Assembly: GCA_964492555.1 (NCBI GenBank)
Contig: CAZBKQ010000008.1
Coordinates: forward strand, 22,035 to 86,034
Origin: GCA-2709075 sp964492555
GTDB taxonomy: Bacteria > Pseudomonadota > Alphaproteobacteria > MPNO01 > UBA2964
Length of the DNA: 64,000 bases
Reading direction: 5' to 3'
Shown here: piece after piece, positions 53,834 to 63,001 of the stretch
How the letters are laid out: each line of letters starts with the position of its first letter
How positions within the stretch are numbered: position 1 is the stretch's first letter
Notes under the pieces: generated by a model
What the model was told of the DNA's origin: nothing
Seen by the model: the letters and a program-made list of their open reading frames with translations, nothing else
Databases searched by the model: none
Made by a program: the position numbers and the translations under genes

Positions 53834-54172
53834 CTATTCCTTTTCGAGCGTGCACTGCAGGGGGTGTTGGTGCTCTTTCGCCAAATCCATCACCTGATTG
53901 ACTTTGGTTTCGGCGACCTCATAGGTGTAGACCCCGCAGACGCCTACCCCTTTCTGATGCACATGAAGCATGATCTTGATCGCTTCATCGTTACTTTTTG
54001 AAAAAAATCTTTCCAGAACCATTACGACGAACTCCATCGGGGTGTAATCGTCGTTCAACATGATGACACGATACATCGACGGTTTTCGCGTCTTCGGTTT
54101 TGAGTCGACGACAAGCCCCGTCCCCGGCCCATTGCCGGGTGGATCATCCTTGTCGTCGTCACTCATGTTCAC
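53834..54172 (-). CDS. clpS: ClpAP adaptor ClpS (N-recognin)
   Basis: Delivers proteins with N-terminal Leu, Phe, Trp or Tyr to ClpAP. The 112-residue protein has a flexible N-terminal stretch rich in Asp and Lys, then the ClpS fold: YRVIMLNDDYTPMEFVVMVLERFF (the DDYTP loop lines the N-end pocket) and HVHQKGVGVCGVYTYEVAETKV. clpA follows 3 bases downstream. Confidence 0.96.
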   Translation of the reverse strand: MNMSDDDKDDPPGNGPGTGLVVDSKPKTRKPSMYRVIMLNDDYTPMEFVVMVLERFFSKSNDEAIKIMLHVHQKGVGVCGVYTYEVAETKVNQVMDLAKEHQHPLQCTLEKE

Positions 54173-54462
54173 TCGAAAAATCAGAGTTCGGTCCTTTCGT
54201 CAGGGACTGGCCCGTCAGGGATAATGATATTGAAAGCGCTGGAGACGTCAAAAGGCAAATTTCGCCAATGGTTAACGGGAAACCGCCTTGTTGCCCCCTA
54301 CTGTGGATAAATCGAATCGTATAGTCAGACCCCTCATTAGTTAGGATACCGGGGTGGAAAAGCTATATGCTGTTGTAGATTCTGGGAGTCTTAAATACCC
54401 TGACGTCTGCTTCCGGATGTCACTGACCGGAACCAGATGCGGTCTCATAATCGGGAAAGTCA

Positions 54463-55632
54463 GTGAGAATTATCCTGTTAATCGGTTTCTTGGTTTATTT
54501 TGCCGCTGGCCTGGCGGTCGCCGAAGCGCGTCAATACGCCGCCATGATCGTCGACGAGCGCAGCGGAAAGGTTCTTCACGCCGAAAATCCGGATATGAAA
54601 ACACACCCGGCCTCGCTGGCAAAAATCATGACGCTGTATCTTGTTTTTGAGCAGTTACGCGCCGGAAAGATCACAATGTCAAAGAGGCTTCCCGTTTCGG
54701 CCCGGGCGGCCCGGCGGCCGCCGTCCAAGCTGGGGCTTAGGAAAGGCCAGTCGATTACGGTCAGGAACGCCATCAGCGCCCTGATCACCAAATCCGCGAA
54801 CGATGTGGCGACCGTCGTCGCCGAGGCCATTTCCGGCACCGAAACGCGCTTCGCGGCGCTGATGACGGACCGCGCCCGGCAATTAGGAATGACGGCAACG
54901 GTCTTTCAGAACGCATCCGGTTTGCCCGATCGCAACCAGGTCACCACCGCGCGCGACATGGCCCGACTTTCGATCGCCATCCGGCGTGATTTTCCGAAGT
55001 ACTTTGATCTGTTTTCGATGAAGTCCTTCAAATACGGGCACCGGCAATTTCGCAATCACAATAATCTGCTTGCACGTTTTCCCGGGACCACGGGAATAAA
55101 AACCGGCTACATAAACGCCTCCGGCTTTAACCTCGCGGTCTCGGTGGAACGCGACGGACGCCGGTTGATCGGGGTGATATTCGGCGGCAAGACGTCCGCG
55201 CGGCGCGACAACCGGATGATCACCCTGCTGCGGCGAACACTCAAAATGATGTCACAGCTCGACCGCATCGTGCGCCGCAACGCGCCGGTTAGCCGCAACG
55301 CCCCGATTCAGACCAGCCGGCGGACGAGCTTCGGCAAGATTGATGCCCGACCGTCCAACGACGCCGATCAGCGTTGGGGAATACAAATCGGGGCTTACAG
55401 CCGGTTCGCACAGGCCTTTCTGGCGGCCAACCGCGCCGTCGAAGCGGCCGACGGTTTGCGTTGGGCCCGGGTTTCCGTCGAACAGAGCGTTGTCCGGGGT
55501 AAGCGCCTATACCGCGCGCGTCTGCTGGACATATCGCAGAACCGCGCCATGCGCGCCTGCCGGGAGCTCAAGGCCAAACGGGTTTCCTGTCAGGTCGTTC
55601 AAATCGGCGAAACGGCCGAAGGCGACCGCTAG
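54463..55632 (+). CDS. D-alanyl-D-alanine carboxypeptidase with C-terminal SPOR domain (PBP5/6 type)
   Basis: Trims terminal D-alanine from peptidoglycan stem peptides in the periplasm. The GTG at 54463 opens a signal peptide (IILLIGFLVYFAAGLAVAEA). Catalytic motifs: SxxK in HPASLAKIMTLYL, SxN in ITKSANDVATVVA, KTG in GTTGIKTGYINASG. Residues about 305-389 form a SPOR peptidoglycan-binding domain (WGIQIGAYSRFAQAFLAANRA then ARLLDISQNRAMRACRELK). SPOR-tailed D,D-carboxypeptidases probably localise to septal denuded glycan. Divergent from clpS. Confidence 0.93.
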   Translation: MRIILLIGFLVYFAAGLAVAEARQYAAMIVDERSGKVLHAENPDMKTHPASLAKIMTLYLVFEQLRAGKITMSKRLPVSARAARRPPSKLGLRKGQSITVRNAISALITKSANDVATVVAEAISGTETRFAALMTDRARQLGMTATVFQNASGLPDRNQVTTARDMARLSIAIRRDFPKYFDLFSMKSFKYGHRQFRNHNNLLARFPGTTGIKTGYINASGFNLAVSVERDGRRLIGVIFGGKTSARRDNRMITLLRRTLKMMSQLDRIVRRNAPVSRNAPIQTSRRTSFGKIDARPSNDADQRWGIQIGAYSRFAQAFLAANRAVEAADGLRWARVSVEQSVVRGKRLYRARLLDISQNRAMRACRELKAKRVSCQVVQIGETAEGDR

Positions 55633-55642
55633 CGGACCAGGG

Positions 55643-57022
55643 CTAGAATTCGGGCGGCTCGACGCCGCTTTGAACAAGTTGATCAACCAGGGCCGAGCGA
55701 AGCCTGTTCAGCCCCTCCCCGTCATGAGCCTCACAGCGCGCCACGAGCACGTCCTGCGTGTTTGATGCACGCAGCAACCACCATCCGTCCTCGGTAAGAA
55801 CCCGTAACCCGTCAACATCAACGATATTGGCGCCGGATGACCGCATACGCCCCAACACTTCCTGGACAACCTCGAATTTTCGGACGTCGTCGCAAGGAAA
55901 ACGTAGTTCGGGCGTATTAACGCGCTGCGGCAGTGAGTCCCGTATCTCCGCGAGGGACCGGTCCTGACCGGCCAGGTAATTCAACAACCTGACCGCGGCA
56001 TAAAGCCCGTCATCAAACCCGAACCACTTATCGGCAAAGAAAATATGGCCGCTCATCTCACCCGCCAGCGGCGAGCCGGTCTCAGCCATCCGCGCCTTGA
56101 TCAGGGAATGACCCGTGCGCCACATCATGGGCTCACCACCCATTTTCGCGATCTCATCAAACAGCGTCTGACTGGCTTTCACATCCGCGATAATCGTCGC
56201 ACCCGGCTGAGCGGCAAGCACGTCCGCGGCCAACATGACCATGAGCTGATCGCCCCAGAGAATTCGACCTTCGCCGTCTATTGCGCCGAGCCGGTCGCCA
56301 TCGCCATCGAAGGCGAGCCCAAGGTCGCACTTCGAACGAGCGACTTCTTCCTGAAGCTGCTCCAGACACTCCGGCACTGTCGGATCGGGGTGATGGTTCG
56401 GAAAATTGCCGTCGACTTCCGCATTGATCAGAATATGCTCACCCGGCAACTTCGCTGTCAGCGCCGCCATCGCCGGCCCGGCGGAGCCGTTACCCGCGTC
56501 CCACGCGACCTTGAGGCCGTTTTCCGCGGTGTAGTCCTCAACCATACGGTTCACGTAATCATCGAAGATCGCGATTTCCTCGGCTGATCCGGCTCCGGAC
56601 GGCCAGTCGCCGGCGGCAGAAATCTCACCGAGTTTCTGAATATCGTCGCCATAGAACGGGGCGTGCCCCATCATCATCTTGAAGCCGTTATATTCCGGCG
56701 GATTGTGCGATCCGGAGATCATGATGCCCGCGTCAGCCGGAACCGTATTGACTGCAAAATAGAGCATCGGCGTCCCGCCCAGCCCAATTCGGAACACCTT
56801 GAGGCCGCAACTCGTCAGCCCCTCCGTGACGGCTTGTTCGAATCCGGGAGAGCTATCCCTTCCGTCATACCCGACACAGACCGATTTTCCGCCCGACCGC
56901 ACGACCATTGCGCCGAAGGATCGGCCGATGGCCAACGCATCGTCGGTTGAAAGGGTCTGCCCGACCACGCCACGGATATCGTATTCCCGCAGGATTGAGG
57001 GATTGAATTGATGGGAAGTCAC
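55643..57022 (-). CDS. phosphomannomutase/phosphoglucomutase
   Basis: Interconverts hexose-1- and -6-phosphates. At 459 residues it has the four-domain phosphohexomutase layout: REYDIRGVVG at the start, the phosphoserine loop ISGSHNPPEYNGFKMM (Ser replaces the common TASHNP context but the Ser itself is kept), the metal loop FDGDGDRLGAID, SGEMSGHIFF-like substrate loop (AGEMSGHIFFAD), and a C-terminal phosphate-binding RASNTQD. Overlaps ugd by 4 bases. With galU and ugd it leads to UDP-glucuronate, so glucose-1-phosphate supply is the likely role. Confidence 0.92.
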   Translation of the reverse strand: MTSHQFNPSILREYDIRGVVGQTLSTDDALAIGRSFGAMVVRSGGKSVCVGYDGRDSSPGFEQAVTEGLTSCGLKVFRIGLGGTPMLYFAVNTVPADAGIMISGSHNPPEYNGFKMMMGHAPFYGDDIQKLGEISAAGDWPSGAGSAEEIAIFDDYVNRMVEDYTAENGLKVAWDAGNGSAGPAMAALTAKLPGEHILINAEVDGNFPNHHPDPTVPECLEQLQEEVARSKCDLGLAFDGDGDRLGAIDGEGRILWGDQLMVMLAADVLAAQPGATIIADVKASQTLFDEIAKMGGEPMMWRTGHSLIKARMAETGSPLAGEMSGHIFFADKWFGFDDGLYAAVRLLNYLAGQDRSLAEIRDSLPQRVNTPELRFPCDDVRKFEVVQEVLGRMRSSGANIVDVDGLRVLTEDGWWLLRASNTQDVLVARCEAHDGEGLNRLRSALVDQLVQSGVEPPEF

Positions 57023-58347
57023 GAATTGGCCCCGGGGATCACCGGCGCGCGCCCGATACTGTAATATGTGAAACCGGCATCCCCCATGTCACCGGGTCGG
57101 TAAATATTGCGAAGATCGACAAGGATGGGCTCGCGCAATATCGATTTGACACGCGCCATGTCCAGCGCCCGAAAGGCATTCCATTCGGTCATGATCACCA
57201 CCACATCCGAATTCTGAATGGTTTCATAGGGGCCCGTACAAAAGGTAACGTTCTCAAGAAGTTTTGACGCCTCTTCCATTCCCTCCGGATCATATGCCCT
57301 GATATCGGCACCGCCCGCCTGTAATTCAGGGATAACGGCAAGACTGGGACTGTCGCGCATATCATCGGTATTCGGCTTAAAGGTCAGCCCGAGCACCGCG
57401 ATGGTCTTACCCTGAACCGATCCACTACAGGCTTCGACCACCTTGTCGGCCATCTGCTTTTTACGTTTGTCGTTGATATCGACAACCGTCTCGACAATGC
57501 GGATAGGGCAATCGGCATCCTGAGCGGTTTTTACAAGCGCCAGCGTGTCCTTCGGGAAACAGGAGCCGCCATATCCCGGACCGGCATGCAGGAACTTGTT
57601 GCCGATCCGCCCGTCCAACCCGATACCTTTCGCGACATCCTGAACATTGGCGCCGAGGCGTTCGCAGAGGTCCGCAAACTCATTGATAAAGGTAATCTTG
57701 GTGGCGAGAAATGTATTCGCCGCATATTTGATCAGTTCGGCGGTTTCCAGGTCGGTCCCTACTATCGGCGTTTCAAGAAGGTAAAGCGGCCGATATAGTT
57801 CACGCAGCACATCAGCCGCGCGGCTGGTTTCCGTCCCGATCACGACGCGGTCTGGCCGCATGAAGTCGTTGATTGCGGAACCTTCACGCAGGAACTCCGG
57901 GTTCGAGGCGACATCGAAATCCGCGCCCGGATTGGTCTCGGCGATGATCCTCTTGACCTCTCGGCCTGTTCCAACCGGAACCGTCGATTTGGTCACGACG
58001 ACAGTGTATCCGGACATTGCCTCGGCAATCTCGGCGGCGGCGGCATAGACGTAGGAAAGATCCGCATGCCCGTCACCGCGCCTACTGGGTGTCCCCACCG
58101 CGATGAATACCGCGTCGGCATCCAAAACGGCTTCTTTGAGGTCGGTTGTAAAGCCCAACCGGCCTGCGGCGACATTCGAGGCGATAAGGGGTTCCAGCCC
58201 CGGTTCATAGATAGGACATTCGCCATTAAGCAACCGGGCGATTTTATTTTCGTCCTTGTCCACGCATGTGACATCCACACCGAATTCGGAAAAACAGGTG
58301 CCGGAAACCAGACCGACATATCCCGTTCCGATCATTGCGATTTTCAT
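57019..58347 (-). CDS. ugd: UDP-glucose 6-dehydrogenase
   Basis: Oxidises UDP-glucose to UDP-glucuronate with two NAD+. At 442 residues it has the NAD fold IAMIGTGYVGLVSGTCFSE, VAVGTPSRRGDG, STVPVGTGREV, NPEFLREGSAINDFM, the catalytic cysteine in GPGYGGSCFPKDTLAL and TFKPNTDDMRDSPSL. galU lies 38 bases upstream and the phosphohexomutase overlaps its end, so it forms a three-gene operon for an acidic sugar nucleotide. Polysaccharide genes using the product are not in the window. Confidence 0.96.
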   Translation of the reverse strand: MKIAMIGTGYVGLVSGTCFSEFGVDVTCVDKDENKIARLLNGECPIYEPGLEPLIASNVAAGRLGFTTDLKEAVLDADAVFIAVGTPSRRGDGHADLSYVYAAAAEIAEAMSGYTVVVTKSTVPVGTGREVKRIIAETNPGADFDVASNPEFLREGSAINDFMRPDRVVIGTETSRAADVLRELYRPLYLLETPIVGTDLETAELIKYAANTFLATKITFINEFADLCERLGANVQDVAKGIGLDGRIGNKFLHAGPGYGGSCFPKDTLALVKTAQDADCPIRIVETVVDINDKRKKQMADKVVEACSGSVQGKTIAVLGLTFKPNTDDMRDSPSLAVIPELQAGGADIRAYDPEGMEEASKLLENVTFCTGPYETIQNSDVVVIMTEWNAFRALDMARVKSILREPILVDLRNIYRPGDMGDAGFTYYSIGRAPVIPGANS

Positions 58348-58385
58348 TCAACTGCCCTCGAAAATTCCCGGAAAAATTTCCGGCG

Positions 58386-59258
58386 TTATTGTGCGTACTG
58401 TGCCAAAATTTGCGTCAACTGATCTTTCATATCCGGTCGTTCCAGGGCGAACGCTATATTGGCCTCCTGAAACCCGACCTTGTCACCGCAATCGAATCGC
58501 TTGCCCTCAAATCTCAGCCCATGAAAAGGATGATTGCCGATCATCTTGGCCATGGAATCCGTCAATTGGATTTCTCCCCCGGCCCCGGTTTCTTGCTGAT
58601 CGAGATGCTCAAACACTTCGGGCAACAATATATACCGCCCGATTACCGACAGTGTGGATGGGGCATCGGCGGGGTCGGGCTTTTCGACCAGCCCCTTTAC
58701 CTCAACAAGATCGCCGGTCTGCTGCCCGGGATCAAGAACGCCATAGCGGTCGGTATGTTCGGGCGGTACGTCCATTACAGCAACAACATTGCCGCCGGTT
58801 TGTTCGAAGCTCGACACCATTTGCTTCAGGCACGGGACATCGGCCATGACAAGATCGTCGGCCAGCAAAATAGCGAACGGTTCGTCGCCCACCAGGTCCC
58901 GCGCACACCAGACGGCATGCCCCAACCCCATCGGTTCCTGCTGACGGGTATAGGCGACCTGCCCCGGCTGGAACATCGGCCGCCCGATCGCCGCCTCGCG
59001 ATCCTTTCCACGCGCAGTCATCAGCCCTTCGAGTTCCACGGAATGATCAAAATGATCCTCAATGGCTGTTTTCCCGCGGCCTGTAACGAATATGAATTCC
59101 TCAATGCCTGCGGCCTGCGCTTCTTCCACCGCATACTGAATCAGCGGCTTGTCGACTACGGGAAGCATTTCCTTAGGCATCGCCTTGGTCGCCGGCAGGA
59201 AACGCGTTCCCATACCGCCAACCGGAAATACCGCCTTTCGCACCGGTTTCGCCATCAT
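58386..59258 (-). CDS. galU: UTP-glucose-1-phosphate uridylyltransferase
   Basis: Makes UDP-glucose. The 290-residue protein has the nucleotidyltransferase signature VFPVGGMGTRFLPATKAMPKEMLPV, the lysine-containing KPLIQYAVEEA, ILLADDLV, and VEKPDPADAPSTLSVIGRYILLPEVF. Length and start match bacterial GalU. First gene of galU-ugd-phosphohexomutase. Confidence 0.97.
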   Translation of the reverse strand: MMAKPVRKAVFPVGGMGTRFLPATKAMPKEMLPVVDKPLIQYAVEEAQAAGIEEFIFVTGRGKTAIEDHFDHSVELEGLMTARGKDREAAIGRPMFQPGQVAYTRQQEPMGLGHAVWCARDLVGDEPFAILLADDLVMADVPCLKQMVSSFEQTGGNVVAVMDVPPEHTDRYGVLDPGQQTGDLVEVKGLVEKPDPADAPSTLSVIGRYILLPEVFEHLDQQETGAGGEIQLTDSMAKMIGNHPFHGLRFEGKRFDCGDKVGFQEANIAFALERPDMKDQLTQILAQYAQ

Positions 59259-59367
59259 ATAAACCCGTAATTTGTCGCAAACTGTCTAATCGATCGCCAG
59301 CACAGCAGGCGGGCGCGCCTTATGTGCCACATAACAAGTTAAAAATGCAAGAAATGCGCCAATTCCG

Positions 59368-60081
59368 TTACCGACGAAGCAACATTTCCTTCGCTTCGTT
59401 CAATTTAGTGGCGAAATAGTTGGATCCGCCCTGATCGGGGTGATGCCGCTTCATCATTTCCCGGTGGGCCCGTTTCACGTCATCCGCCGTCGCGCCTTCC
59501 GTCAGCCCCAGAATTTCGAGCGCTTCCTCGCGGCTCATCGCCGTCGACCAGGGCGACGCCTTGCCGCTTTTTCCAGTATCGCCGCCGGCGTCTCCCGTCC
59601 GCCAGTCGGGGCCGTGGACCCGGTCCAGATACGCCTCGATCACCGTCGCGGATTCAGGATCATTTACCCGGCATTCACCGAGCAACTCGACAAGCTGTTC
59701 CAGAGAAAGCTCGGAAAGGCGACGTCCCCTGAATTTTCCATCCAGCACCAACCCGTCGAGCGTTCCGGTATCATGATCGAGACTCATTCTGAGGTAACGG
59801 GTCTCCACCCCGCTATTCGCTCCGGCGGACGGCCCTTTCAGATTCCTGAAATACTGCCGGACCTGACGCCAGCGCAGGAACATCGGCAGGATAAAGGAGG
59901 CGGCCGCAAGCGCATATCCGATTCCGCCCCGGATCGCGACCAGGGCGATCAACGCCCCTCCCAGTGCAATCACGATCCAAAGGAGAAGTTTGAAGGCCTT
60001 TCTGGGATCGAGCCCCAGAACGCCCCGAAAGACCAGAAAAAGTCCGATGACGACGGCGATGCCGAAGATCAGCCAGGGCAT
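59368..60081 (-). CDS. membrane J-domain protein
   Basis: A 237-residue protein with three hydrophobic segments in the first 75 residues (LIFGIAVVIGLFLVF, LLWIVIALGGALIALVAI, GYALAAASFILPMFL), a mid region with a Pfam-unknown cytoplasmic part, and a C-terminal J domain (residues about 180-237) with EALEILGLTEGATADDV and the HPD motif in MKRHHPDQGGS. It would recruit DnaK to the inner membrane, like TIM14/DjlA-type proteins. Starts 1 base after the VWA gene, so the two are coupled. Confidence 0.88.
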   Translation of the reverse strand: MPWLIFGIAVVIGLFLVFRGVLGLDPRKAFKLLLWIVIALGGALIALVAIRGGIGYALAAASFILPMFLRWRQVRQYFRNLKGPSAGANSGVETRYLRMSLDHDTGTLDGLVLDGKFRGRRLSELSLEQLVELLGECRVNDPESATVIEAYLDRVHGPDWRTGDAGGDTGKSGKASPWSTAMSREEALEILGLTEGATADDVKRAHREMMKRHHPDQGGSNYFATKLNEAKEMLLRR

Positions 60082-60082
60082 G

Positions 60083-60796
60083 TCATTTTACCTGCGAGGT
60101 AATTCGCGCCACCGCCGCCCCGCCGCGCTTGCCATAATCTTCCAAGGCCTTGCGCCCGCCGCTGGCAAAAACCGCGACCGCCGCCAGCAATGCCTTTAAC
60201 TCTTCCGCCGATCCCTGATCGAACTGGCAATGCGCCCCGCCAGTCAAGCGCGCGAACTGACGAAAGCCCATTGTGGCCGCCGGGTCTGCGCCTTCCTGAA
60301 AGGCGAATACAGGAACGCCCAGCAAGCCAAGCTTCCCCGCCAGATCACACAGCGCGTCCACGTCCTCCTCGATACAATCACCGACAAAGACCAGCGCATT
60401 AACCCGCTGCTTTTCTGTCTGCCGCAATGTGTGTTTGAAAATCTTGCTGATTTGAGTGCGGCCGCCGAGGCAGGTAACCGCCGTCATCCTGCGTACAAGA
60501 TCAACGGACGAACTCACCCACGGGCTTGATTTGCATTCGCCGAACCCCCGGTAAAAAACGAGCTGCACTTCCAACCCACCGAGACCTTCGGTCGCCAGAA
60601 ACATTTCGCCCTGGATGTGACAGGCATTGTCCCAGGTGGGCTCCCGGCTGGCCGTCGCATCCATCGCGAAAATAAGCCGTCCCCGCCCGCCACCGGTCTG
60701 AATGGATGGCATGGCCGACAGCTTGTCCAGAAAGGCCTGAACGTCTCCGCCGCCGCGCGACGAGGGCAGTTTGTCGTCTTTTCCGCTCATATCCAT
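60083..60796 (-). CDS. VWA-domain protein
   Basis: A 237-residue cytoplasmic-looking protein. RGRLIFAMDATASREPTWDNA is a von Willebrand A strand with the MIDAS-like DxTxS (DATAS), followed by LEVQLVFYRGFGECK, LGGRTQISKIFKH and VNALVFVGDCIEEDV. No signal peptide. No nearby MoxR ATPase. The J-domain gene follows directly; the pairing suggests a chaperone-linked function, which is inference. Confidence 0.82.
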   Translation of the reverse strand: MDMSGKDDKLPSSRGGGDVQAFLDKLSAMPSIQTGGGRGRLIFAMDATASREPTWDNACHIQGEMFLATEGLGGLEVQLVFYRGFGECKSSPWVSSSVDLVRRMTAVTCLGGRTQISKIFKHTLRQTEKQRVNALVFVGDCIEEDVDALCDLAGKLGLLGVPVFAFQEGADPAATMGFRQFARLTGGAHCQFDQGSAEELKALLAAVAVFASGGRKALEDYGKRGGAAVARITSQVK

Positions 60797-60862
60797 TTAG
60801 AAAGATAGGGCGCAAACCCCCGATATGCCACCGGAAGATGCCCCTGATCGACCGGGAAGCGC

Positions 60863-61873
60863 CTATTTGTGCAGCATCCCATCCGGATGAAAGGCGTGAA
60901 AGGTAAAGGCGAATGTCAGATCGTGAACAGCGTCCACAAGCCCTGAACCGGTTTTGCGCTGCACCACAATATTGCCGATATCCCGACCGGTGGCTATTTG
61001 CCCTGAATCAAGTGCGGAGTTCTGACCCGGACTCCAGGTAATAACCAGTTCATCTTTTTCAATTCTTCCGCTCTTGCGGATGAGATCAAGGGTCCATGCC
61101 TCTTTCCCGACAACAAGGACGTACGCCAGCGGCGCGATACCTTCCGGCGTCTTTCCGCGATAGAGAAAAGGACGGGACGACGAATCATACTTTTCATAAG
61201 GATTGACGCCATAGGCGCGCCAGACGCCTTTGGGCGGCACCAAAACATCGCCTTTCGGAAAACGCTTTTTGAAACGGGCGAACGACTCGACCCGCGCCGG
61301 GATCGCCTTTAGTCGCGTGCCGGTCATTTCACCGACAATGGCTTCTCCGATAAATTGTTGCCACCAGCTTTCCGTCTGCCGGTCATACATGACAAGATCC
61401 GAATTCCTGAGATTCCCGGTCGTTCCGAAATCGAGAACCCGACCCCCGACACGCCGGTCGAAAACAATCGCGGAATTGCAAAGCGGGCAATAGGTCACCG
61501 CGACGGGCACCCCGCCAAACCTGTCATTGACGATTTCGTGCCACATCAGGATGCGTAGCGGATAGGCCCTTCCCTTCCCGTCAATCTTCAGCGTGATCAC
61601 CGGCTCGGTATCCGCCGGAACATGTTGTTCAGGAATTTCAGAAAGCGGCTTGAACTCCGGATCGTCGATTGCCGGAATCCCGTCCTTGCCCGGCCCGCCG
61701 GAAGATATCTCATCAAGCGGAACGGAATGCTTCTTGAAATCCGTCTTTGGCCACGCCGCCTCCCATCCCGTCGCGCCAAAGGCGATATGGGCGGTGGCCA
61801 CGACCACGAACAAGGCGGCAAAAATCGAAAACCAGCTTTGCCGCGAAAAAAGCGATTTGAGAGATTGAACCAT
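60863..61873 (-). CDS. DUF3179 domain protein
   Basis: A 336-residue exported or anchored protein with a hydrophobic N-terminus (WFSIFAALFVVVATAHIAFG). The DUF3179 core is visible: AYPLRILMWHEIVNDRFGGVPVAVTYCPLCNSAIVFDRRV, DFGTTGNLRNSDLVMYDRQTESWWQQF, then GRDIGNIVVQRKTG. The CPLC pair may be a redox or metal site. Function unknown. Divergent from the LysR gene over 155 bases. Confidence 0.86.
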   Translation of the reverse strand: MVQSLKSLFSRQSWFSIFAALFVVVATAHIAFGATGWEAAWPKTDFKKHSVPLDEISSGGPGKDGIPAIDDPEFKPLSEIPEQHVPADTEPVITLKIDGKGRAYPLRILMWHEIVNDRFGGVPVAVTYCPLCNSAIVFDRRVGGRVLDFGTTGNLRNSDLVMYDRQTESWWQQFIGEAIVGEMTGTRLKAIPARVESFARFKKRFPKGDVLVPPKGVWRAYGVNPYEKYDSSSRPFLYRGKTPEGIAPLAYVLVVGKEAWTLDLIRKSGRIEKDELVITWSPGQNSALDSGQIATGRDIGNIVVQRKTGSGLVDAVHDLTFAFTFHAFHPDGMLHK

Positions 61874-62028
61874 GCCATCATGATCCGACTTTCGTGGGCA
61901 TTTAACCAGAAATTCCTGTTCAAATTCCAGTGAGCCCCCCCGGGATCACACAATTGTCGTACTGGTCCTTGAGCATTGAGGTGAAATCGCCGACACTCCC
62001 CGCGCGACAAGAAGGCGGGGGCTTATCC

Positions 62029-62976
62029 ATGGCTGATCTTACCCGAAATCCGGCGATGGCCGGCGGCCCGATTTCGATGAATTCGCTTGGCGAATTGCGG
62101 GCATTCGTGGCTGTCGTGGAAACCGGCAGCTTTTCCGCCGCCGCCCAGGCGCTAGACATAAGCCAACCCACCGTTTCCCAGCGTCTGCGATCATTGGAAA
62201 CGCTGTTCGGGCTTCGCCTTCTGGAACGCCGCAATGGCGTCACACTTACAGACGCGGGACGGGAGATATTTAACCGGGCCCGGTTTCTGATCAGCCAGGC
62301 GGATGAACTTGGCGGGCTTGCCCGTGATCTCGGCGAATTGCGGCATGGCCGGCTGGCGATCGGGTTTTCCACACCCAATGTGGCCATGCCCTATATCGCC
62401 CGGATTTGCGAGATGAACCCCGGTCTTGCGATCCAGCAGGTAACCGGAAACACCGGTGAGTTACTTGAGTTGATGGAAGATTTCGGGATCGACGTCGCCA
62501 TCATGACCATGAAGGACGCGCCGGCAAATTTGCGCAGTTTTTGGCTGGAATCCCAGTATCTGGTTGCTGCCGTAAGCCGTGATCATCCATTGGCGGGACG
62601 CGACGAAATCACCCTCAGGGAAATCGCTGAAAGTGACCGCGTTCTCCTGCGCGAAAAGGGATCGGTAACCCGCCAGGTTTTTGAAATCTGCTGCGAGATG
62701 GCGAATACCGACCCGGAAAACACCATGCAGGTTCCCAGCCGCGAAGCGGCCAAGGAGGCGGCGGCCGCCGGGCTCGGGATCGGCATCGTTTTTGATTCAG
62801 AATTCGGCGAGGACGCCAGATTACATCAGATAAAGATCATCGACGCGGCCGCCAGGGGCGAGGTTTATGGGGTCAGCCTGCAAAACACCGTTGGTTTGCC
62901 AGTGATCGAGGCGTTCTTCGATATTTGCCGGGAATTGTCTGCGCGCGATCCGGACCATATCCGCCTGGTCGATTAA
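62029..62976 (+). CDS. LysR family transcriptional regulator
   Basis: A 315-residue regulator. The winged helix-turn-helix is near the start: SLGELRAFVAVVETGSFSAAAQALDISQPTVSQRLRSLE, followed by the effector domain (GRLAIGFSTPNVAMPYIARICEMNPGL). ATG 62029 is preferred to an upstream reading from 61930; ATG 62077 is a possible shorter start. Divergent from the DUF3179 gene and convergent with the oxidoreductase at 63002, so it could control either neighbour; no operator was recognised. Confidence 0.88.
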   Translation: MADLTRNPAMAGGPISMNSLGELRAFVAVVETGSFSAAAQALDISQPTVSQRLRSLETLFGLRLLERRNGVTLTDAGREIFNRARFLISQADELGGLARDLGELRHGRLAIGFSTPNVAMPYIARICEMNPGLAIQQVTGNTGELLELMEDFGIDVAIMTMKDAPANLRSFWLESQYLVAAVSRDHPLAGRDEITLREIAESDRVLLREKGSVTRQVFEICCEMANTDPENTMQVPSREAAKEAAAAGLGIGIVFDSEFGEDARLHQIKIIDAAARGEVYGVSLQNTVGLPVIEAFFDICRELSARDPDHIRLVD

Positions 62977-63001
62977 ACCGAAAAAAACGCCCCCCGACCG
63001 T

